64,000 nucleotides of DNA from Papaver somniferum. Taxonomy: Eukaryota > Streptophyta > Magnoliopsida > Ranunculales > Papaveraceae. Shown here in pieces: positions 22,624 through 34,543 of this stretch. The notes beneath the pieces were generated by a model that did no database searches, was not told where the DNA came from, and saw nothing but the letters and a program-made list of their open reading frames with translations. The position numbers were made by a program, and so were the translations under genes. The stretch is from contig NC_039362.1 of NCBI RefSeq assembly GCF_003573695.1, forward strand, positions 111,393,120 through 111,457,119, in the 5' to 3' direction. Every line of letters starts with the position of its first letter. Position 1 is the stretch's first letter.

Positions 22624-23945
22624 ATGGGATCATTCACCGTGGAATCTTATAATATTGATAGGGCTGCTCGTTAGATGGGTTTCGATCAGGAGACCCCTTC
22701 TCATCGTCCGCCAAAACCCTCTATAAATTACTTGAAACCTGTATTGGATACGGGTGCTCACACGGAAGAAAAAAGCCTTCCATTCTTGCTCTCTAAAATA
22801 CCAATGGTAACCCCTAAATATAAAGAATTCTGGCGTAATGAGCTTCTTGATCTTCACAAATTCGTGCAAGTAGTCGTAACAGTGTTACATGGCAACCTTT
22901 CTTCCGAGATTTTGGAGAACCACCCCAGGTTGAAGCCACTCCCGGCCAGTAAACGTAAATCATTTGATGAACCAACTCAGGTAGAGATCCATGTCTCTTT
23001 TCGTCTTGAATTCATTAACATATATTTCAGCATCCGTATGACTTGCTTGGTGTTTCAGGAAGAAAGTCGTGTGAGACCTAGGTAAGATGGAGGTAAACTT
23101 GAGATCAGTCCCTAGGAGAGGGAGACTAGGTCAAAGAGGCTTGCAGGTGGCACCCGAACAACTATAGTGGTCTTTAATTCTTTGAACGTACAGGTATGTG
23201 CACATTTGTCATTTGACCGGCTGAATTATCTAGATAACTTTGAACTAATCTCGTTAAACTTCTTCCACAATTCTAGTGCTCTGGGAGGATGAAAGCCTTT
23301 GTTAGACTCGCGTCAGCTGCAGGTAACCTGAATAATAACACATCCAAGATACCTTCGGACGAAAGAAAAAAATCCGGTGATACTGAGTCACTTTCGATTA
23401 ATGAGAATGGTATCCAAATAGACTCATGATCCAGTAAAGATGAAGGTAGCAATCCAGAGCATAATGATAACAGGTCCAACTCCCCAAGCAAGTCAGCAAA
23501 TTGACAGGTAAGTTCTTTCACATATTCTCTTATCTTTGGTTTGCTTGTTTCTCCATGGGACGCTCGAATAAGAAGCTGGTGTACTGTTGCTATATCGGTG
23601 CTCTGGATTCTATGGTTGACACTTGGGTTTTGTGATTCGAGCCTTCTAACCTTATTGAGATGATGTTGAACGAACAAAAGGATGATGCGGAGATAATGGT
23701 GATTGATGATGTTGAGGATGCCACCATGTTTCCTTATCATGGGATTGAATATGTCTTCACTTGTCTTGGATCCTCTATTCAATGTGCCTCTTCTTTATCA
23801 TGTGCTTGTTGGAGGGTTAGTAGTAGCTGGTGGCAGTATGCTAGCAGGAGCTCAAGCGGAAGGAGAAGGTCATATGTTAGCAAGGTATATTCATGGACCC
23901 ATTACGAATTTTGACTGGGATTATAATATCCCTTCGAATTGGTGA
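22624..23945 (+). pseudogene. Antisense accessory gene of the Tat element, decayed
   Basis: This plus-strand reading region lies between the pol end and 3' LTR, opposite to gag. That is where Tat-lineage elements (Grande, Retand and relatives) are known to carry antisense ORFs. An ATG at 22624 (MGSFTVESYN) hits a stop at 22672-22674, and the same frame continues from 22675 (MGFDQETPSHRPPKP, then PKYKEFWRNELLDLHKF). A canonical intron fits at 22981-23058 (CAG/GTAGAG to TTTCAG/GAA, 78 nt). A later open stretch at 23660-23945 (IDDVEDATMFPYHG in one frame, EGHMLARYIHGP in another) may be a further exon. I cannot name a domain with confidence. Confidence 0.42.
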
Positions 23946-26152
23946 CCCCCTGGAGTTAATATTGTTGCTCTATGTAGCTAGCCTGGTTACTTCAGTATGT
24001 TGAGTAGTCGAGATGAGATGAGTGATGCTGATCAGAATTGATGCTTCTGAAGAAGTGATCACGAGCTAGGAGTATCATCTGGACATGTGTGAAAACTTTG
24101 AATTCCATATCTCTTGGTTTTATCGAGGAGTTGTCGCTGCCAGGGGATTGAAGATTGGAGCAGGTGTGATTCCTTCTGGTGATCTTATTAGGCAAAAATA
24201 AGCATATATTGAGAAGCTTACACAGGAAATGTGAAAAGGCGAGGGTACCCAAATATACCTCAAGCTAAAACTTTTCCACCTATAAGTCTTTTCTCTGAAA
24301 GTGATTGTCTATGGACTGAGTCGAGACATTACAACTAATCGTTTCACACTTCGTCTGATTGTCTATGGATACGAGATCGAGATAATACAACAACGAAGTA
24401 TGTTTACTTGATAAGAGGTTCGGACTTAACCAAACACGATAGGATTGCTATCAAGTAAATAGGAATTAACGTTTGTGAAATTTACTCTAAATTATAATAA
24501 CAACAATTATAATTGCGGAAAATAAAAGTAAATGACACAACAAGATTTTGTTAACGAGAAAACCGCAAATGCAGAAAAACCCCGGGACCTTGTCCAGAAC
24601 TGAATACTCTCAGGATTAAGCCGCTATACAAAATAAACCAACTTCGTATAGTTGAGACCAAGCAAATAAACATATAGTTCACCTAATTCTGTCTGTATTC
24701 CCACGCCTCCAACTTATAAATAAGTCACGTACTTGGAACAATTCCTTTGGTTCGTATTCCAAACAGTAAAGGAACAACAAATCTGTTTGGTATCAACTCT
24801 CTTCAACCAAGTGATATGAGTTCGGCAAAGGTTCCTCTGTTTATCTCAATAAACTCCTTTGTCAGGTTCTTAGATCTATCTTATGTTCAATTACCGAAGT
24901 AATCGTTAAGATTTTGCAATCAATACTTTTAATCACAAAGAATTGTATTGATCCCGATCTACACAACTAATCAATCTAATCAACCACAGGGATAAACCGA
25001 TTATAGTTGGATCCTCTTTTACCGAAACAAGTATTGCGCACACCAAAGATTATAAACCCAAGTCAGAAATCTTCAATATCTTATTTGTCTTCGAATCTTC
25101 TTAAATCTTCAATAAACGCCTACACACAACAACTTGAATCTCTTGTGATCAATCATGCACAGAACGAAGTCTGTTAACAGTGGATTATCACAAGATCGTC
25201 TTTAGGACTAACAACAGTTTAAAGATCCCTGTCGAAACTTCGAACTAGTTTGAGTGAATCTTATATCATAAGAGAAGATTCTCAAGCATAAACAAACTAG
25301 GTGCAATCAAAGTTAAACCACCCTTAGTCAATCAAATCAATCGAAAACAAAAGATAAACCACAATTATCTAGTTTCCTACCAACGGTACTAATAGAGCTT
25401 CTCAATCCCAAAGAAGACTTTAAACTGAGCGGCCGTAAGAGATTTCGCCTAATTAGGTTACTCTCCTCTTCGAATAGGCGGCTTCACCAGTAACAACACA
25501 ACTGAGGAAATTTGCTGTCAGGAAGGATTAGTTTGCCCGAAATGCAAACTTCAAGTATTTATAGACAAGGAAGTTTGGAAACCAAGAAATTGCCAAAACC
25601 GAAAATATTCTCAAGATATGCAATATATTCCAAATTCGGTTTCCATAATTCCTGGAAATGCTCTGTCCAAAATAATGACCGAAAATCTCTTTGGATAATC
25701 TTTAACTAGTAAATGCACATTACTAATTCTAGTTTTCCTAAAATAAAATTAACAACCTTAAATAAAAGATTCTTAACTTATTTAATTTCGATCCTGAGAT
25801 TTTCTTCCTTTAGCTATTAAGGAATAACTTTGAACAATAAAAGATAAGCATTACTACACGTGTTCAAAGTGTGTCGACATCCTTACTTTGTAAGTCCACT
25901 TTCATACTTACACCCTTGAAACCGATTTGCCACACTTCCAAACAAGTTTAGAATTGGTTCATCTGACTTTCAAGAACTATGTGATTGATCAAGAACACTC
26001 AATCACAAATCATGGGTTTAACGGTTCTACCAAAACAAGTTTCGGTTCTACCTCCATAGGAGTATTGTGCATAGTCACACTAGCTTTCCAAAATTCGGTT
26101 GACTAGGTACTAGTATCGGTTCCCCACATATATATGGTGTCTAACTTGTATG

Positions 26153-26316
26153 TGTTGCACATGTCCATACGATCGGTTACCCTTTTCCTAAAAACGTGTT
26201 GCACATCTCCATAGGATCGGTTCCCCTTTCTGCTATAAACCTTGTTGCACCTCATACAAGGATCGATTCCCCTTTGTGATGTGTTGCACCTCTTACTAGG
26301 ATCAGTTCCCCTTTAC
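26153..26316. repeat. Tandem TGTTGCAC/GGATCGGTTCCCC repeats in the Copia-B LTR
   Basis: Four units start at 26153, 26197, 26243 and 26282. Each has TGTTGCAC at its start and GATCGGTTCCCCTTT-like sequence at its end, with a period of 39-46 bases. The right LTR has the same array, interrupted by the solo LTR at 40437. A single extra unit lies inside the element at about 36329-36359. Confidence 0.8.
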
Positions 26317-26826
26317 CCAGAGTTGGTCTTACAAACTTCACAAACTCGATCATACCATCAGGTGATTACTTAAGATCGGTTTCACTAATGAAAGTCATAC
26401 CAATACATAATCAGGCCTTATGTGAATAGTTTTACCAAGAACACAAACAAGTCATGAGCGGCTATACTAATCACACATATTGGTTGTTCAAAATATATGC
26501 AATGAATAACAATACCAATAACGCCTGGCGATTTCCTTTTCGATTCATAAAACAAGTTCATGAACTTACTTCCTTAAAACACATGTAAAACATTGTTTCA
26601 TAGGATGAAAAATCCTCACCTCATACCCATACATAATCACAATAGCATTCAAACGATTATGTCGATGTCTTATCTACAAAGTTTAATTGTTAAGCAATAA
26701 ACCTCGTATTGTATTCCTTAATAATATGTCTATCTAGAGTGTTCATGCTTCGCAATTTTGTTTTCAATATGCACGACTTGAAAGATACGTTAGGGAATAA
26801 AACAGTTCAAGTCAAATATCACTAAC

Positions 26827-29161
26827 TGTTAGAGAATTGCTCGGTCGAACTCGCATGCGTTGCTATCTCAAGCATGTTTGTCAATGTTAGTGATCAAAAC
26901 TATAAGTCTTGATTTCTAGCCTACATAGCTAAAGGTCTCGGACTAGGATAGAAAGTGTAGTTGAGATCAAGAACTCCATGGCAATCATCATACAAGACGA
27001 AGGACTATTCAAGGAACTGGTGGATCTTCATCGACTAAAAAGTATGTGGAGACTTGAACTTATCTGTCACTCAAAAGTCTATCTATTATATCTCCTACTC
27101 TTGAGACAAAAGTCGTTTTGATATATAGGCTTTCATTATGCACATTTGATATTTCGAGCCGAGTTTATCTCGCCTATCTATTTCTCGAAATATGTGTTGG
27201 TAAGATTTCGATTTAGCCGAATCCATCTTTACCTAGTGACGAAAGTCATGTTATGTTTCAATCACTTTGAAAATTACTCTGACGAAAAATGGTCTGTGAA
27301 TAACGGCTATATCCGTCCTCTGAGAATGTTTCAATGATTGAAATGAGCCATTGGCAGGATATAAACATTGTTGTGGAAACACATATATGTATAAGTCCTT
27401 ATTCCTTGAACCAAAGTTTGCGAACTTTGGAAGTGGCGTGAGCCAAGTCTGCGAACTGGCGGAAGTTCTCGACCCGAGAATTTCTGCTGGAGTTTGTGAA
27501 CTCTTTCCACGAGCTTAAGTCCGCGAACCCAGTCCGCGAACTTGAGCAGGTTATATCTAAAACCGGTTGTTCTTGAACTCATGTTTATTTAAACTAAGGA
27601 ATGCTTTTTCAAACCGTGGCTATAAAGTTCATGAACCGATTCGAGTGAATCAAACCGTTTTTGCTTCGATTGTGTCTTGTGTAATTACATGAGATCTAAG
27701 CAATTGAACAACTCTCCAACTAGTTTATTTGAGTCATTTGAACTAGTTATGGTGAAGAAGAATATGGTTGATATGAAAGTAATCATATGGCTAACCATTT
27801 GGTTAACTATTGTTGAACCAACAAATGTTAATGTTTGGGAACGGTTCGTAAACCCAAAATTGGACATTTCATTTGTGTGTAACAAGTTAAGTTTTCGATC
27901 CAACGGTTGAGAAATATTAGCTTGAATCTAATCAGGTTTTCATCTAACAGTGAATATTGAATGCTTTGTTACCAAACTAACATTGATTGCAAAACCTAAT
28001 TTGAAAACTATATAAGGGGGAACTATAGTAACTGGGAAACCTAATCCCCACACCTTACGTATGGTACTAGTTGCATAGCCAGAGTCGATTATCCTTTAAC
28101 CTTTGGTTTCTTCTTCTAAACCAGGTTAACGACTTAAAGACTTCATTGGGATTGTGAAGCCAAATCGATACTACTTTTCTCGTAGTTGTGTGATCTGATC
28201 TTGAATCTTCTATCGTTACGAGTACGATTGTAATAATTGGCTCGAGATTTATATCTCCGATAGGCAAGATAGAAAAGTAATCACAAACACTTCGTCTCAT
28301 CGTTTGTGATTCAACAATATCTTTTTTTGCTGCGTCGATTAATATTATTGTGAGGTGATCAATAATACTAGGTTGTTTTTCGGGAATATAAGACCGGTTT
28401 ATTGATTGGTTCTTGTTCACCTTGATTTATCAAAAGACGGAACAAAACTCGTAGGTATATTCGTGGGAGACGGATTTATCTATTACCGTAGACTTTTCTG
28501 TGTGATACAGATTTGTTTATTAAAGTCTTAGACTTTGGGTCGTAGCAACTCTTAGTTGTGGGTGAGATCATCTAAGGGAATCAAGTACGTAGCATCCTGC
28601 TGGGATCAGAGGCGTAGGAGCATAACTGTACCTTGGATCAGTGTGAGATTGATTGGGGGTTCAACTACAGTCCAGACCGAATTTAATTTAGAGCAGGCTA
28701 GTGTCTGTAGCGGCTTAATACAGTGTGTCTTCAATCTGGACTAGGTCCCGAGGTTTTTCTGCATTTGCGGTTTCCTCGTTAACAAAATTATGGTGTCTGT
28801 GTTATTTCTTTTCCGCATTATATTTTGTTATATAATTGAAATATCACAGGTTGTGCGTTGTTCAATCAATTAGTTTGTTATTTCTTTTCCGACCTTTTGG
28901 TTGTTGATTTAAATTGATTGACACTCGGATATTGGTTTTTGGCACCATCCAAGTTATCTCTCTAGTATTTGATAAAGACTCGCTGATTTCTATTTGCTTG
29001 AGTAAAGATCAAATTGAGAGATTGAGATATAAACTCTTTGATATACTTTTATCTAGATTGAATCTGACTGTCTAGTTGATTCTCTAGAAAGTATATTGGA
29101 GTTTTTCCATACAGATTCCTAATCGAATTGTTGGGTGTGGTTGTTGTACCCCGCTTTTTCA
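26827..29161 (+). repeat. 5' LTR of A3 (2335 bp)
   Basis: It begins TGTTAGAGAATTGC and ends GCTTTTTCA. The TATA box TATATAAG is at 28009-28016. In place of the A1 palindromes, its U3 block at about 27413-27545 carries GTTTGCGAACTTT and AGTCCGCGAACCCAGTCCGCG motifs in the same conserved surroundings (CGAGAATTTCTGCTGGAGTTTG). Confidence 0.92.
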
Positions 29162-29163
29162 AT

Positions 29164-29175
29164 TGGTATCAGAGC
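29164..29175 (+). other. Primer-binding site of A3, tRNA-Met
   Basis: TGGTATCAGAGC two bases after the LTR end, as in A1 and Copia-B. Confidence 0.93.
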
Positions 29176-29227
29176 AGGCAAACACGTTTAAGACCTTACA
29201 AGTTTGTGTTTGTAGCGATCTGACTCT

Positions 29228-30782
29228 ATGGACAGAGGTGCTATCTCTATTAACGTACCACCAGTCTTCGATGACTCAAATTACTTATGGTGAAAAATTG
29301 CTATGCGAGATTTTCTTCAAGCGCGTGATTTTCAATCATGGGAATATATTGTTAATGGCTATAATCCTCCCGTTGTGGCAGTTGGAGATGTAAACGTTCC
29401 CAAATCTATTGGTGAATACACCCCTGCCGAGATAAATGTTGTAATGCAAAACTCTGACGGTTTGAATGCCATTATACATGCCATTACCCAAAATCTTCAG
29501 CACCATGTGACTAATTGCACTAATTCGCAAGAAGCTTGGGATATCTTGGAAACCGTAATCGAAGGTAACTCCAGTGAAAAGGAATCTTGGCTTCAAAACC
29601 TTAATTCCAATTGGGAAAACCTTCGTATGGCAGATGAAGAAACATTTGATGAATTTAATCACAAAGTTTCTGAAATTGTTAATGCATCCTTTTCATTGGG
29701 TAAGACTATTCCTGAAAAGGACATTGTGATGAAAATTCTCATATCGCTGCCATCCAGATATGATTCTAAGAAGCATGCCATCGTTGAGGGAAACAACCTT
29801 GATAATCTTTCCAGAAATACGCTGGTTGGGAAGCTTAAGATCTTTGATCACGAACATTCATCAAAAACCAAGGATGTTGCGTTCAAAGCACACAGGGACA
29901 CTAAATTACTTGATAAGAGTAAAAAAGTGTATATTCTTAAGATGATCACTCTGAGACAGATTCATCAGATGAAGATCTTGACAAGTCAGTCTCGATGATC
30001 ACAAGACAGTTTAGGGATCTTCTGTTGAAGAGAAGTAAATGGTTCTCCAGAGATAAGCCTAAGGCATCAGTTAAACCTCATAATCGTATTCCTCCTAAAA
30101 ACAAGGAAACAGATGAGACTGATGATGAGGATATGCCTCAGTGCTTTAAGTGTAAAGGATTCGGTCATTTTGCAAACGAGTGTCCAAATCGTAGAAAATA
30201 CACTGGGAACAAAGGTCTTGCGGCAACTCTTGATGAAATGTCTGACAACTATGATCTAATGAAGACGAGAAATCAAGTGTTTCACTTCTTGGTGAAAATA
30301 TTGATTTTGATAACTGTAGCAATACATACATCAATCTCAATAATCTTTCAGAAGATAATCCAACTAATCTGGAAGAAAAAATTGACCCAATTCTTGGAAA
30401 CTATATTTATAATGTTTCAGGTTCTACCATGTGTCTAGCTGTGTGCACATCTCAGAAGCATGACTTTTATCCTAGTTTGACGTGCTCATATTGTTCTTTA
30501 AAGGGTCATGAACTTTCAAGGTGTTACAAGTACAAACACCAATTGAGGCACGTCAGCAAACTTCAACGAAGAGAAAATCATTTAGCAAGGAAGCTTAAAC
30601 TTTCTCAGAAGACCGCTGAGGTATGTAGGATCTTATCTTCATCTAAGAAGTTAGTTTCCAATAACAAACCAAGACCATTAGAGGAGAAGGTATGGTCAAA
30701 TCGGTTTGATAGACAGAAGTCTGAGGATTCCTCTCAAGAGGAAAATTTTGGACAAATTGTTGTTCACCGCAACGCAACTTGA
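29228..30782 (+). pseudogene. Copia gag of A3, UBN2 plus two zinc knuckles, broken
   Basis: The ATG at 29228 opens an MDRGAISINVPPVF start. Codon 22 is TGA where A1 has TGG (Trp), after which the frame runs on through the UBN2 domain (EAWDILET, DEFNHKVSEIVNA, LPSRYDSKKHA). A run of As near 29925-29930 shifts the frame. A second shift lies near 30255, just after the first knuckle CFKCKGFGHFANEC (30142-30183). The final part has the second knuckle CSYCSLKGHELSRC and a basic tail, ending at 30782. It cannot make full-length Gag. The equivalent A1 gene has different breaks. Confidence 0.87.
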
Positions 30783-31074
30783 TTGTGTTATTTTGGAAAT
30801 CTTGTCTCATGTGCCTGATCAAAAGAGACAATGATTTTGTACCTCTCAGGCTTTAGGAAAAGTTTTTTTTTTAGTTTTTGTTCTTTCCTGTCTATCAACA
30901 AAGGAGGGTTATTATCGACAATTCGACTCTTTATAGGGATGTGAGTTGGACGTGTACGAACCTGTTTAAAGGTTTCGAAACCCTACATTCCTTTTTCCTT
31001 CCTCAAAACCTCTTTTTATCTCAAGACTACTTGTTGAGTTCAATTTGTGATTTCCTCTCACAAACCCATATGTT

Positions 31075-31461
31075 ATGGATACTCCAAGCATGATGTCTTC
31101 TGATGTAAAAGACGTTAATGTGATTGTTAATCCATCAATCATGAAGGAAAAAGAAAAATCTCCGTTATCTTCTACCTTGAAAAGAAAAAGAAGGAATGTG
31201 AGGAAGCCAAGAGTCGTTCCTTCAAACTCTCAGAAGTTTTCTGGTGTTCTTGAAGAGTTGAAGGAGATGCGAAAGGAGATTCAACAAATAAAGGCTTTTG
31301 TGTATAAGATTCATGAGATTCAGAAGGCCCTGGTTCGGCAACATCAACCGAGAAGGTTTATTGATATAAACTCCTACCTTAATGAACCTTATGTCCCAAT
31401 GGCTGTTGACGACAAGGAGTTCGTGGACGATAAAGAATTCTTCAAAGGTCTTATTGCCTAG
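31075..31461 (+). CDS. Copia-A accessory ORF2 (A3), intact
   Basis: 128 codons plus stop, the same length as in A1 (3970-4356) with no indel. It has the same layout: N-terminal KEKEKS, a basic KRKRRNVRKP patch, a coiled-coil-like segment (LEELKEMRKEIQQIKAF), the EPYVPM motif and a tail with repeated DDKEF. About 30 of 128 residues differ from A1, many conservatively. It stays open although gag in the same copy is broken three times. The basic patch and coil suggest a nucleic-acid or chromatin-associated oligomer, but I recognise no family and this is inference. Confidence 0.62.
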   Translation: MDTPSMMSSDVKDVNVIVNPSIMKEKEKSPLSSTLKRKRRNVRKPRVVPSNSQKFSGVLEELKEMRKEIQQIKAFVYKIHEIQKALVRQHQPRRFIDINSYLNEPYVPMAVDDKEFVDDKEFFKGLIA

Positions 31462-31940
31462 TAAATCTTCTATTTTCTGTTTTTATTAGAAGAATAACTA
31501 GAGTTTGGAATAGCCATGATTGTGATTACACATAGCTATGTCCAACGTTTTCATCTTCATGTTTTTAGATTTATTGGTTTAAATTCTAAACTTGTTTGGA
31601 AGATGATTTTTGCAGTATTAATCTTTATGGTTTTATATATTTCAATATTGTTATGGGATTTGTGTGTTTACGTCCGTGAACTTGATTGTCCCATATCTTG
31701 TCAAAAGTAAAGTCTTTCGTATGTCGATATGCATGTATTGATAGAAGAATGAATGGACTTTTGACAAATACAAAAGTTAAGCCTATATTGTCAATTATTG
31801 ATGGAAGATAGGTAAAAATCTTTTGTTTGCAAGGATTATGTCTATTGTATGTCATTGTGCAAATAGTGATGGAAAATATAATGAATCCTTGTGTATTCCG
31901 TAGTAATTGATCTTCCCTGATCCATATTTTATGTATTACT

Positions 31941-32285
31941 GTGAGGCTCCGTAAAGTGTCTTATGTTGAGCATTAAACAACCAAGTTGATTATTTTTGAT
32001 TAGCTATGTTGTTGTTCCGTAAGGTACTTTATGTCGAGCATTTTCAACTAAGTTAATCATCTCGTTTGGTTATTTAGTTGTTGCTCCGTAAGTTTTCTTA
32101 TGTCGAGCATGACCAATTAAATTGATTACTTTTGTGATTAATTTGGTTGTGTATTTCAATTAGATCAATTATGGGTTCTCTTGTGATTAATCTAATCGTG
32201 TTTTTTAAGTCTCCATTAGTTCACTTATGTTTGAGCATTTGTCGATTAAATTAATCATGGGTTCTCTTGTGGTTAATTTAATTGA
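31941..32285 (+). repeat. Tandem repeat in A3 3' untranslated region
   Basis: About five units with GCTCCGTAAG...CTTATGTCGAGCATG and a following AATTAAATTGATTA...TTGTGATTAATTT segment. It corresponds to 4835-5090 in A1 with one or two more units, so the unit number varies between copies. Confidence 0.7.
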
Positions 32286-32633
32286 ACTTTTTGGATTCAA
32301 ATTCATACTTGTATGTGATTTTTTATGTCCAAAGAAATCCTTCTTTTCTTTCGAAATTAAGGTCGCTCTTATTGTTCTTTCGGGAATGACATTTAATGGG
32401 GGAGAGTTCTTTTGAACTTGCGCTTAATTGCCAAATCTTTGTGGGGAGTGCGGCTGTGGAATATTATAGGGGTTATCTTGTATCTTTATAAACTCCTTGA
32501 TGAATGCATTTAGATTCGGCTTTATGATTGCATCTAAAGAACAAGTTGATATTTTTGCTTTCTTTTGGTCAAGAAGTGTCTCTTTCGGAAATTTTATTAG
32601 GATCACGTTCTTGTACCTTTGCCAATTTTATTG

Positions 32634-33059
32634 ACAAAAAGGGGGAGAATTAATATATAGTTCACACTACAAATACATATGGTTTTCGGATCATTATTTA
32701 AGGGGGAGTGGTTTCCATGTGAGATGGAGTATTGACTAAGGGGGAGTGATACATATCACCATAGTATTGTTGTTGAAGTTGTGATACAATTGAACTTTGA
32801 CGCTGTGTAACGATACTATGACACTGTATAACAATGATTGAGAACTATTATTTTCTTATTGTTATAGCTACGGATTTTCAACAACGATGATGCTAAACTT
32901 ACAACCTTTGGGATCATTGGAGTATTTGGAAGTGACGAAGATTTCGAGTAATGTTGAAGATTAGGCATGTGGAATAGGAGCTACAAAAGTTAATTTATTT
33001 ATATTTTGTATTCCATATGTATTAATAGTTTTGCCACTAAAATTGACAAAGGGAGAGAT
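32634..33059 (+). other. Polypurine tracts of A3
   Basis: Tracts lie at about 32635 (AAAAAGGGGGAGAATT), 32701, 32740 and 33048-33059 (AAAGGGAGAGAT). The last adjoins the 3' LTR. The number and order match A1. Confidence 0.7.
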
Positions 33060-34312
33060 TTTTAGAGCATTGATCGGTCGAACTCGCATGCATTGCTATC
33101 TCAAGCATGTTTGTCAATGTTAGTGATCAAAACTATAAGTCTTGATTTCTAGCCTACATAGTTAAAGGTCTCGGACTAGGATAGAAAGTGTAGTTGAGCT
33201 CAAGAACTCCATGGAAATCATCATACAAGACGAAGGACTATTCAAGGAATTGGGGGATCTTCATCGACTAAAAGGTATGTGGAGACTTGAACTTCTCTAT
33301 CACTCAAAAGTCTATCTATTCTATCTCCTACTCTTGAGACAAAAGTCGTTTGATATATAGACTTTCATTATGCACATTTGCTATTTCGAGCCGAGTTTAT
33401 CTCGCCTATCTATTTCTCGAAATATGTGTTGGTAAGCTTTCGCTTTAGCCGAATTCATCTTTACCTAGTGATGAAAGTCATGTTATGTTTCAATCACTTT
33501 GAAAATTGCTCTGACGAAAAATGGTCTGTGAATAACGGCTATATCCGTCCTCTGAGAATGTTTCAATGATTGAAATGAGCCATTGGCAGGATATAAACAT
33601 TGTTGTGGAAACACATATATGTATAAGTCCTTATTCCTTGAACCAAAGTTTGCGAACTTTGGAAGTGGCGTGAGCCAAGTCCGCGAACTGGCGGAAGTTC
33701 TCGACCCGAGAATTTCTTCTGGAGTTTGTGAACTCTTTCCACGAGCTTAAGTCCGCGAACCCAGTCCGCGAACTTGAGCAGGTTATATCTAAAACCGGTT
33801 GTTCTTGAACTCATGTTTATTTAAACTAAGGAATGCTTTTTCAAACCGTGGCTATAAAGTTCATGAACCGATTCGAGTGAATCAAACCGTTTTTGCTTCG
33901 ATTGTGTCTTGTGTAATTACATGAGATCTAAGCAATTGAACAACTCTCCAACTAGTTTATTTGAGTCATTTGAACTAGTTATGGTGAAGAAGAATATGGT
34001 TGATATGAAAGTAATCATATGGCTAACCATTTGGTTAACTATTGTTGAACCAACAAATGTTAATGTTTGGGAACGGTTCGTAAACCCAAAATTGGACATT
34101 TCATTTGTGTGTAACAAGTTAAGTTTTCGATCCAACGGTTGAGAAATATTAGCTTGAATCTAATCAGATTTTCATCTAACAGTGAATATTGAATACTTTT
34201 ATCTAGATTGAGTCTGACTGTCTAGTTGGTTCTCTAGAAAGTATAGTGGAGTTTGTCCATACAGATTGCTAATCGAATTGTTGGGTGTGGTTGTTGTACC
34301 CACGCTTTTTCA
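33060..34312 (+). repeat. 3' LTR of A3 with a 1.08-kb internal deletion
   Basis: It starts TTTTAGAGC (TG changed to TT) and ends GCTTTTTCA. It is 1253 bp against 2335 for the 5' LTR. The missing part corresponds to about 27965-29045 and includes the TATA box and the probable R region. The junction near 34190-34200 shows short homology (ATRCTTT at both original ends). Confidence 0.9.
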
Positions 34313-34543
34313 CTAACCAAGTGGAAGGATGATGTTGTCGTTGTAGCTTCTTACTTCTTCGCTTCTTCAAGTCTTCGCAATACTTGTAATGTCTCATACC
34401 CTAATACTTTCAATCTAACCTATACGAAGTTGACTCTAGTACATAATCAATCGACTCTTAAAATGAGTTTTGATTCACTAAAATATGACAACCAAACTTG
34501 ACATACCAACGCTTGGTGGGTTCAACCGAGCTATGCTCTAACA

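Larger units (their letters stand above)
26827..34312 (+). mobile_element. Copia-A copy A3, complete gag-only element, TSD CTAAC
   Basis: It is flanked by CTAAC at 26822-26826 and 34313-34317. The order is 5' LTR 26827-29161, primer site, broken gag, intact ORF2, tandem repeats, purine tract, 3' LTR 33060-34312. The alignable LTR parts are nearly identical, so the insertion is recent. The internal region is 3898 bp with no visible polymerase, integrase or protease. It inserted into the Copia-B left LTR. Confidence 0.93.
24232..34543 (-). repeat. Left (3') LTR of Copia-B, split by A3
   Basis: The two parts are 24232-26826 and 34318-34543. They rejoin at CACTAAC/CAAGTGGAAGG, which matches the uninterrupted right LTR near 42670 (CACTAACCTCAAGTGGAAGG). 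The right end CTCTAACA is followed by the complement of a purine tract. Confidence 0.9.

Noticed and set aside
23273..23782. 169-codon minus-strand ORF
   Set aside because: It overlaps the antisense gene region on the other strand and has no recognisable domain. It could be a Tat remnant, but support is too weak.
27331..27903. ORFs of 72-83 codons, identical in both A3 LTRs (also 33563-34135)
   Set aside because: Identity follows from LTR duplication. The sequence is U3 repeat DNA without coding features.
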